Shown one piece after another: positions 44,510 to 51,009 of a stretch of 51,009 nucleotides of DNA. Made by a program: the position numbers and the translations under genes. The DNA is taken from NCBI GenBank assembly GCA_001785195.1, contig MFTB01000089.1, positions 1-51,009 of the forward strand, written 5' to 3'. The notes below the pieces were generated by a model. That model saw only the letters and a list, made by a program, of their open reading frames with translations, did no database searches and was not told the origin of the DNA. Every line of letters begins with the position of its first letter. Within the stretch, counting starts at the first letter, position 1. This DNA is from Candidatus Muproteobacteria bacterium RIFCSPHIGHO2_12_FULL_60_33. GTDB lineage: Bacteria; Pseudomonadota; Gammaproteobacteria; Acidiferrobacterales; Sulfurifustaceae.

Positions 44510-46708
44510 ATGTCCGCTGCGCCGCGAATTTACCAAGTGGCAGTACCCACCCCTTTGTATCGCGCGTTTGATTATCTGGCCACCGTGTCACTGGTGCCGG
44601 GGGCGCGCGTGCAGGTGCCGTTCGGTCGCCGGGAAATGATCGGCGTCGTGCTCGGTGAGGTGGCGCAAAGTGAGCTGCCAGCCAGCCGCTTGAAGGCCAT
44701 CACGCAACCGCTGGATGCCGGCGCCATACTCCCACCGCCGATACTGGCTCTGCTTCGATGGGCGGCGGATTATTATCATCATCCTCTCGGCGAAGTCATT
44801 CACACCGCCCTGCCGGTGCGCTTACGCAAGGGCCGCGCGCCGGTCGTCGGTGGGGTGAAGGTGTGGATGCTCACCCATGAGGGAAAGGCCGTGGATCCGC
44901 AGACGCTGAAACGCGCCCCGGCGCAAAAGCATATGCTCGAGGCGCTGGCGGCGGCCGCGGAAGGTCTCAACGCGGAGCAGCTGGCAAAAGTCTCGCAGCG
45001 CTCGGCGGCGGCACTCAAGGCGCTGCGCAGCAAAGGGTGGGTGAGCAGTCACCAACGTGACTCGCCGCCTGTTACGAACGGGAATTTGCCGTCCGCGCCG
45101 GAACTCAATCCGGGCCAGAAGTCCGCCGTGACCGCCATCGTTGCCAAGTTGGATGGCTTCCACCCCTTCCTGTTGCACGGAGTCACCGGCAGCGGCAAGA
45201 CCGAGGTTTACCTGAATGTGATCGAACAGGTGCTGGCACAGGGAAGGCAGGCGCTGGTACTGGTGCCGGAAATCAGCCTGACGCCCCAACTGGTTGTCCG
45301 CTTCGAGCGGCGCTTCCGTGCGCCGATTGCGGTGCTGCATTCCGGGCTCAACGAACAGGAGCGCCTGAGTGCCTGGGTCAGGGCCAGCGCAGGCAGGGCG
45401 CCCATTGTGCTCGGCACGCGCTCCGCCGTGTTTACGCCGCTCAAAAATACTGGTGTCATCGTGGTGGATGAAGAGCACGATGCTTCGTATAAACAACAGG
45501 ACGGATTTCGCTATTCGGCACGGGACGTGGCGGTGATGCGCGCCGCGCGCGAAAAAATACCCATCATCCTGGGTTCCGCGACACCTTCGCTGGAGAGCCT
45601 CAAGAACGCGCGTCAGAGAACCTATACGCTGATCGAATTGCCGGAACGCACCGGCAGCGCCGTCATGCCGCAGGTGCGGCTGCTCGACATGCGCCGGCTC
45701 AAGCCGAGCGAAGGACTCTCGTTGCCGCTGCGCGAGGCGCTCGCGGACAGGCTCAAAAAGGGCGAGCAGAGCATCCTGTTCCTGAACCGCCGCGGTTTTT
45801 CCCCGGTGTGGATGTGTTTTGACTGCGGCTGGGTGGCTCCCTGCAAGCGTTGCGACGCCCAACTCACGCTGCACCAGAAAAAACAGAAACTGCTGTGTCA
45901 TCATTGCGGCGCGGAACAGGAAGTGGCGCAGCGTTGCCCGTCCTGCCGGGGCGAGAACCTGCATCCGCTCGGCGAGGGCACGGAAAGAGTGGAGGGCGCG
46001 CTGGAAAAGTTTTTCCCGCAGGCGCGCATCGAACGCATCGACCGCGATAGCACCGCGCGCCGCGGCGCGCTCGAGGAAAAATTACGGCGCGTCCACGAGG
46101 GCGAGGCCGATATCCTGGTCGGGACCCAGATGCTCTCCAAGGGGCACGATTTCCCCAATGTCACGCTGGTCGGAATCCTGAACGCCGATCAAGGACTGTA
46201 CGGAACCGATTTTCGTTCGAGTGAACGGTTGTTCCAGCTGATCATGCAGGTGAGCGGCCGCGCCGGGCGCGCGGACAAACCGGGCGAGGTACTGATCCAG
46301 ACCTGGCATCCGGACCATCCGTTGTTCGCCGCGTTACAGCGGCACGACTTCCACGGCTTCGCCGAGTTTGCGCTCAACGAACGCCGCGAGACCGGCTACC
46401 CGCCCTACAGCCATCTGGCGTTGCTGCGCGCCGAGTCGCCCACGCCCGGCGCGGCGCTCGAATTTCTGCAGGAAGCGCGCACGCTGGCCGTGCGACTGTC
46501 GCCCGGGGAAGGCGTACAGATTTTGCAGCCGATGGCGGCGCCCATGGAGCGGCGTGCCGGGCGCTATCGCGCGCAACTGCTGGTGCAATCCAATCAGCGT
46601 GCGCCGCTGCACGAATTTCTAGGTCAATGGGTAAGGCAGTTGGCCGAGGCGAAGTTCAGTAAAAAAGTGCGTTGGTCACTCGATGTCGATCCCGCGGAGA
46701 TGTATTGA
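44510..46708 (+). CDS. priA: Primosomal protein N' (replication restart helicase PriA)
   Basis: LLHGVTGSGKTEVYLNVIEQ, DEEHDASYKQ, zinc cysteines CFDCGWVAPCKRCDAQL, GTQMLSKGHDFPNVTLV. Confidence 0.96.
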   Translation: MSAAPRIYQVAVPTPLYRAFDYLATVSLVPGARVQVPFGRREMIGVVLGEVAQSELPASRLKAITQPLDAGAILPPPILALLRWAADYYHHPLGEVIHTALPVRLRKGRAPVVGGVKVWMLTHEGKAVDPQTLKRAPAQKHMLEALAAAAEGLNAEQLAKVSQRSAAALKALRSKGWVSSHQRDSPPVTNGNLPSAPELNPGQKSAVTAIVAKLDGFHPFLLHGVTGSGKTEVYLNVIEQVLAQGRQALVLVPEISLTPQLVVRFERRFRAPIAVLHSGLNEQERLSAWVRASAGRAPIVLGTRSAVFTPLKNTGVIVVDEEHDASYKQQDGFRYSARDVAVMRAAREKIPIILGSATPSLESLKNARQRTYTLIELPERTGSAVMPQVRLLDMRRLKPSEGLSLPLREALADRLKKGEQSILFLNRRGFSPVWMCFDCGWVAPCKRCDAQLTLHQKKQKLLCHHCGAEQEVAQRCPSCRGENLHPLGEGTERVEGALEKFFPQARIERIDRDSTARRGALEEKLRRVHEGEADILVGTQMLSKGHDFPNVTLVGILNADQGLYGTDFRSSERLFQLIMQVSGRAGRADKPGEVLIQTWHPDHPLFAALQRHDFHGFAEFALNERRETGYPPYSHLALLRAESPTPGAALEFLQEARTLAVRLSPGEGVQILQPMAAPMERRAGRYRAQLLVQSNQRAPLHEFLGQWVRQLAEAKFSKKVRWSLDVDPAEMY

Positions 46709-46714
46709 TTCAAT

Positions 46715-46808
46715 GCCACAGAGGTCACAGAGAACACAGAGTGAAAAACCAAAATTTCCAACGAATGGCCTTAAATTGTTTCTCGGTGATCTCTGTGTGC
46801 TCTGTGGC
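46715..46808. repeat. CACAGAG-family inverted repeat
   Basis: gccacagaggtcacagagaacacagag / ctcggtgatctctgtgtgctctgtggc, 23/27 complementary; left arm 25/27 identical to 4495 copy. Confidence 0.85.
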
Positions 46809-46816
46809 AATAAATC

Positions 46817-47890
46817 TTAGTGCGGGATGGCCTCGAAGATTTTCTGGCCGTTGTCGTCATTGAGCAGGCGGTAAACGCGCCATGCCGTATCCTTACCGGT
46901 CCGACATGCACCGTAGCGAAACGGCATGATCCTCCCCGCCAGGGCAAAGCGCAGATCGTTGAACCACACGCACAGACCGTCTTTGATGTGATCCACGCGG
47001 TACAGCGCCGGAAACAGGGCAAAACCCCGATAGGCCGCCAGGGCCTCCGAGTACCATACCTGTTCCGCCAGCTTGGCGTCCTTCCCCAGGCCGAAACGTG
47101 GCGCCTGTTTCCACAGGGCATCCCGCACCGGGTAGTACGAGGCATGCACCTGACGCAGCCAATTGGCGTCCTCCGGGGGGAATTCCGGAATCTCATTGCG
47201 CCACAGACTCACATAGGACATGTAATACGAATCCTTTTGCGGAATAACGATCATCCAGTGGAATGGCGAGAAGGGTTGGGGAATGGCCTCGACCGTTGCT
47301 CCCTCAAGCTGATGCCGCGCGGCGTAGGCCTCGCCCACCGCGACCGCGCGTTGGTGCAGGATTCCCTGAATACCCACGTAGGCGGCCAGCACGGCCAGAC
47401 CGATGACGGCGGGTTTGCGCGCAAGGTTCCACACCGCCGAGGCAATGAGTCCCGCCACGATGATCGCCGTGAAGTAGGGATCAATGATAAAGGTCGTCGG
47501 AATCTGTGCGCGCCAGGTGGAAAACGGCGCGAAGATCATGGTGCCGAAGGCGGTGATCACGTCGCCGACGATATGGATGCCGATGCCCAGCGCCACCACA
47601 CCTGCGAACGCGCGCCAGGAATATTTTCCGCGCACCAGCAGCATGAACAGCAGCGACAGACCCAGCGCCCACAGCGGCAGCATGATCACGGAATGCGTGA
47701 CGCCGCGGTGCACGGTGAGATAGGTCAGGGGATCGATGAAGCGCGTGATGAAATCGCTGTCGGGAAACGCCGCGCCCCAGAAGCCAACCCACAGGCGCGC
47801 GCGTCGCGGCAACTGACCCGGTCGCGGGTCTTTCGGTTCCGTCGCGCGCGCCAGCAGCGCGCCGGAGAGCGCATGGGTCAGTGTGTCCAT
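46817..47890 (-). CDS. Membrane-bound metal-dependent hydrolase (YdjM/DUF457-like)
   Basis: MDTLTHALSGALLARA, HRGVTHSVIMLPLWALGLS, VVALGIGIHIVGDVITAFGTMIFAPFS. Confidence 0.88.
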   Translation of the reverse strand: MDTLTHALSGALLARATEPKDPRPGQLPRRARLWVGFWGAAFPDSDFITRFIDPLTYLTVHRGVTHSVIMLPLWALGLSLLFMLLVRGKYSWRAFAGVVALGIGIHIVGDVITAFGTMIFAPFSTWRAQIPTTFIIDPYFTAIIVAGLIASAVWNLARKPAVIGLAVLAAYVGIQGILHQRAVAVGEAYAARHQLEGATVEAIPQPFSPFHWMIVIPQKDSYYMSYVSLWRNEIPEFPPEDANWLRQVHASYYPVRDALWKQAPRFGLGKDAKLAEQVWYSEALAAYRGFALFPALYRVDHIKDGLCVWFNDLRFALAGRIMPFRYGACRTGKDTAWRVYRLLNDDNGQKIFEAIPH

Positions 47891-47938
47891 GTTATCGATT
47901 GAAGTATATCGCTACGTGTCTCGAACTTATCTCAAAAA

Positions 47939-48185
47939 ATTTTTGAAACCACAGATGATCGCAGATAGAAAAAGCGAATGGGTTCTTTATCTGTGTTAAT
48001 CCGTGCCCACCTGTGGTTCCTAAGCAAGCATGTAGCCCGCATGCAGCGCCAGCGGAGTGCGGGGGAATTCTGCGCCGGTAGGCCTCACCCCCGGATTTCG
48101 CTGCGCTCCGTCGGGCTACCTCCATGAATCCGTCACGGGTTAATCGTTATTAGCGTTTATCCACGTTCATCTGAGGTTTCAAAAT
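47939..48185. repeat. CACAGATGA-family repeat, outer arms TTTTGAAACC[A/T]CAGATGA, interrupted by nested palindrome
   Basis: tttttgaaaccacagatga near 47940 and tcatctgaggtttcaaaat near 48168 are reverse complements with ~2 mismatches. Confidence 0.75.
48031..48119. mobile_element. Palindromic MITE/REP-like element, GTAGCCCGC...GTCGGGCTAC
   Basis: gtagcccgcatgcagcgccagcggagtgcggggg / cccccggatttcgctgcgctccgtcgggctac imperfect inverted arms. Confidence 0.6.
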
Positions 48186-48191
48186 CTTTTC

Positions 48192-48240
48192 TTGACAGTC
48201 GTATATAAGTAACTCATAATTTAGTTAGATAACTTACTTA
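48192..48240 (+). promoter_or_regulatory. Sigma70 promoter with overlapping palindromic operator upstream of TetR gene
   Basis: TTGACA (48192) - 17 nt - CATAAT (48215); TAAGTAACT...AACTTACTTA and AGTTAgaTAACT dyads over/next to the -10. Confidence 0.6.
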
Positions 48241-48262
48241 CTACTTTAATTTATTGATTCAA

Positions 48263-48826
48263 ATGGAATTAAAGGAAACTAACAAGCGCTTTCGCTTGCT
48301 TGAAGCGGCGAACAAATTGGTACATGCGCATGGATTCAATCAGACCACGCTGGCCGATATCGCCCAGGAAGCCGCGGTCCCCGTGGGCAATGTTTATTAC
48401 TACTTCAAAACCAAGGAAGACATCGGTCACGCGCTGATTGAGCACCGCGCGAACTTTTATCGCGGTCTCATCGCCGCGTGGGACAAGCTCCCGGACCCGA
48501 AAAGACGCATTCATGCGCTGATTGGCGAAGTGGAGGGGCAACGTGAGGCGTTGGCCTCCAGCGGCTGTCCCATCGGCAGTCTTTGCCAGGAGCTGCACAA
48601 GGACGGAGGCGCGCTCGCGGAAAAGGCCGCGAGCCTGATGGCCGCCATTCTGGGGTGGACCGAGCAACAATTTCGCGAGCTTGGCAAGGGAAAGGAGTCC
48701 GCCGATCTCGCCTTGCATCTGGTGACGGTGTTGCAGGGCGCCAGTTTGCTCACGCATACCTTCAATCAGCCGGATTTGCTACTGCGGGAAACTGCCCGGC
48801 TCAGGGAATGGGTCAACGCCCTGTAG
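48263..48826 (+). CDS. TetR family transcriptional regulator
   Basis: NKRFRLLEAANKLVHAHGFNQTTLADIAQEAAVPVGNVYYYFKTKEDI helix-turn-helix. Confidence 0.93.
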   Translation: MELKETNKRFRLLEAANKLVHAHGFNQTTLADIAQEAAVPVGNVYYYFKTKEDIGHALIEHRANFYRGLIAAWDKLPDPKRRIHALIGEVEGQREALASSGCPIGSLCQELHKDGGALAEKAASLMAAILGWTEQQFRELGKGKESADLALHLVTVLQGASLLTHTFNQPDLLLRETARLREWVNAL

Positions 48827-48892
48827 CGCATGAACCGATTCAAATACCCAAGCGAAATTTGAAAACCCCCTTAACCCAAACAGGAGATCACC

Positions 48893-49123
48893 ATGCCAAA
48901 CACAGCACAGGAACTCGATGCCCGGGGATTGAACTGCCCGTTGCCCATTTTGCGCGCCAAGAAGGCCCTCAACGGACTGCAGCATGGCCAGATTCTGCGC
49001 ATACGCGCCACCGATCCGGGTGCGGTCAAGGATTTCGACGCCTTCTGCAAGTCGACTGGTAATGAGCTGGTTTCCTCCGAACAGAGCAGTGGCGAGTATG
49101 TTTTCCAGATCCGCAAGAACTGA
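48893..49123 (+). CDS. tusA: Sulfur carrier protein TusA
   Basis: ELDARGLNCPLPILRAKKALNGL. Confidence 0.93.
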   Translation: MPNTAQELDARGLNCPLPILRAKKALNGLQHGQILRIRATDPGAVKDFDAFCKSTGNELVSSEQSSGEYVFQIRKN

Positions 49124-49171
49124 CGGATATTCCTCTGTCGGTCAACCAGAAGCCTTTGAAAGGAGGCAAGC

Positions 49172-49804
49172 ATGTCTAACGTAGCTGAAATGCCGTCCGG
49201 CAAAATTCCCAGTGAGCTGTTGCAGAAGCACGGTGCCGCGCTCGATGCCTGGTTCGACGAACGTTTCTCGAAAAAACTGAAAGAGGCCGAGGAGAGCAAG
49301 ACACCGTCGCTCGCCATTATCGCCACCAAGGGCACCATGGACTGGGCCTATCCGCCGTTCATTCTGGCCTCAACCGCTTCGGCGCTGGGCTGGGACGTGA
49401 ACGTGTTTTTCACGTTCTACGGTTTGGAGTTGCTGAAAAAGGAGTTGCAACTCGAGGTCAGTCCGCTCGGTAACCCGGGCATGCCCATGAAAATGCCCTT
49501 TGGCCCAAAATGGTTCAAAGGCATCAATTGGAACATCCCGAATCTGGTGATGGCCGGCGTCCCGGGATTCGAGAAGGTGGCCACGGGCCTGATGAAGAAA
49601 ACCGTGAAAAATTGCGGTGTTGCCTCGGTTCAGGAACTGCGCGATGTCTGCGTCGAGGCCGGCGTCAATCTGGTCGCGTGCCAGATGACTGTTGACCTGT
49701 TCGGCTATACCCGCGACGATTTCATCCCCGAGGTGAAAGACTGGATCGGCGCCGCCAGTTTCTTGCCGATCGCGCAAAAGTCCGATGTGTGCCTGTTCAT
49801 CTGA
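49172..49804 (+). CDS. dsrE2: DsrE2-like sulfurtransferase (DsrE/DsrF family)
   Basis: SLAIIATKGTMDWAYPPFILASTASALGWDVNVFFTFYGLELLKK...VNLVACQMTVDLFGYTRDDFI; adjacent to tusA. Confidence 0.9.
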   Translation: MSNVAEMPSGKIPSELLQKHGAALDAWFDERFSKKLKEAEESKTPSLAIIATKGTMDWAYPPFILASTASALGWDVNVFFTFYGLELLKKELQLEVSPLGNPGMPMKMPFGPKWFKGINWNIPNLVMAGVPGFEKVATGLMKKTVKNCGVASVQELRDVCVEAGVNLVACQMTVDLFGYTRDDFIPEVKDWIGAASFLPIAQKSDVCLFI

Positions 49805-49820
49805 GGAGGAAGGGCGAGCC

Positions 49821-50264
49821 ATGAGCGCACAGATGGAAGATGATCCGTTTTACGCCGCGTTTCGCGGCCAGTTTACCGGCGTGCTGAGCTGGGAGGACCT
49901 CGATGTTTTCTGGGAGGTGGTGCGCAACAACGCTGCCGCCGGCTGGTATGTGTATGCCGTCGGCGAGGCGCCGCCGGCCGCGCCTTCGACCGCCGGGCAG
50001 GTCCATGCTTTTCTGTCCGAGATCGACGTGCTGTTGCGCCGTGAACATCAGGAGGACTATTGCGGCATCGTCTACGCCGACAGCAAAACCGAGCCTTCCA
50101 TAATCAAAATCTTCGACCCGAACAATCTCGGGGTGCAATGCGGATTCAGCGACAACCCGCCGCTGCCGGGCTGGGTCATGAGCTTACTGCCGCCAGTAGC
50201 GCTCCATGACCGCGCCCACCGCCCCGAGGCCCGCAAGCGCTGGTGGCGGAGGTTGTGGGACTGA
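49821..50264 (+). CDS. Hypothetical protein of tusA-dsrE2 cluster
   Basis: Starts 17 bp after dsrE2 stop with RBS gaggagg; MSAQMEDDPFYAAFRGQFTGVLSWEDLDVFWEVVRNNAAAGWYVYAVGE. Confidence 0.75.
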   Translation: MSAQMEDDPFYAAFRGQFTGVLSWEDLDVFWEVVRNNAAAGWYVYAVGEAPPAAPSTAGQVHAFLSEIDVLLRREHQEDYCGIVYADSKTEPSIIKIFDPNNLGVQCGFSDNPPLPGWVMSLLPPVALHDRAHRPEARKRWWRRLWD

Positions 50265-50288
50265 ACAGGGATGTTGTAGTGCGCGATA

Positions 50289-50708
50289 TCAGAACGGCTT
50301 GACCACCGCCAGGATGACCCCGGCGATGAGGATGACGGTCGGGAATTCGTTGAACCAGCGGTACCAGACATGGTCATGGCGATTGCGGTCGTATTTGAAG
50401 TCGATCATCAGCTTGCCGCAGTAAACGTGGTACAAGATCAGGATGATGGTGAGCGCCAGCTTGGCGTGCAGCCAGCCGCCGGCGAATCCGTACCCGAGCC
50501 ACAGCCACAGTCCGAAACCGATGGTGAGAATGCCGCCCGGCGTCGTGATGCCGAAGAAGAGCTTGCGCTCCATCACCTTGAAGCGCTCGATGCCTTCGCG
50601 GTCGGTGGCCGGTGCCATGCTGTGATACACGAACAGGCGCGGCAGGTAGAACAGCCCGGCGAACCAGGTGACGAGAAAAATGATGTGCAGGGATTTGATC
50701 CAAAGCAT
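50289..50708 (-). CDS. hemJ: HemJ/CopD-family membrane protein (protoporphyrinogen oxidase)
   Basis: MLWIKSLHIIFLVTWFAGLFYLPRLFVYH; YHVYCGKLM; WYRWFNEFPTVILIAGVILAVVKP. Confidence 0.93.
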   Translation of the reverse strand: MLWIKSLHIIFLVTWFAGLFYLPRLFVYHSMAPATDREGIERFKVMERKLFFGITTPGGILTIGFGLWLWLGYGFAGGWLHAKLALTIILILYHVYCGKLMIDFKYDRNRHDHVWYRWFNEFPTVILIAGVILAVVKPF

Positions 50709-50739
50709 GATGGCTCGCTTTTTTTGGCGGCAATGCGGA

Positions 50740-51009
50740 TCAGGCGCCGGGGACCTTCAGGTGGCGCGAGATGATACGCCGGGCCTTGGCCATGTCCAAA
50801 CGGCCGGTGTAGCTCAGTTCGGTTTTTCCGTCCGGTGCGATGAGAAAGGCGGTCGGGACGTAGGGCACGCCGCCGAAGGCGCTGGTCACCACGCCTTGCA
50901 CGTCAAGCGCGACGGGATAGGGCACGGCGTGGCGCTGTACAAATTCCTGCACCCTGATCGGCGGATCGTAGGGCATGGCGACGGCGATCATTTCAAGCCC
51001 TTGTGGATG
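50740..51009 (-). CDS. TlpA-like thioredoxin-family protein, partial (runs off window end)
   Basis: IAVAMPYDPPIRVQEFVQRHAVPYPVALD...GGVPYVPTAFLIAPDGKTELSYTGRLD; frame open past 50991. Confidence 0.75.
   Translation of the reverse strand, partial: HPQGLEMIAVAMPYDPPIRVQEFVQRHAVPYPVALDVQGVVTSAFGGVPYVPTAFLIAPDGKTELSYTGRLDMAKARRIISRHLKVPGA

Noticed and set aside
48156-48164. Near-consensus DnaA box TTATCCACG
   Set aside because: Part of the CACAGATGA-family repeat arm, so more likely a coincidence of the repeat sequence.

Overview
The window reads as a chromosomal segment of a GC-rich, probably sulfur-oxidising gammaproteobacterium; taxonomy is inferred from gene content only. Most of it is conserved housekeeping sequence: speE (partial)/speA, argS, mrcA (PBP1A), pilMNOPQ-aroK-aroB-dgt, gltBD, hemE, priA and hemJ. 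Accessory or physiological modules are an fccAB-like sulfide dehydrogenase pair, a TetR-tusA-dsrE2-hypothetical cluster, three GGDEF proteins (one GGDEF-EAL behind a consensus sigma-54 promoter), and an LPP20/LpoB/COG3014-type lipoprotein operon. No rRNA, tRNA, CRISPR array or intact IS was recognised. The most unusual signal is intergenic. At least five sequence families of long imperfect inverted repeats occupy gene boundaries, each arm made of 7-10 nt near-tandem units (CAAGTAG, CACAGAG, ACAGGATTA, GCAAAGAC, CACAGATGA types). Several abut start codons that have no visible Shine-Dalgarno. Two of these loci (17.2 kb and 32.9 kb) enclose a homologous two-hairpin core with compensatory stem changes. 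Also noted are a truncated BsuBI/PstI-type restriction endonuclease fragment and an internally deleted MBL-fold pseudogene. All assignments are by eye; no searches were run.
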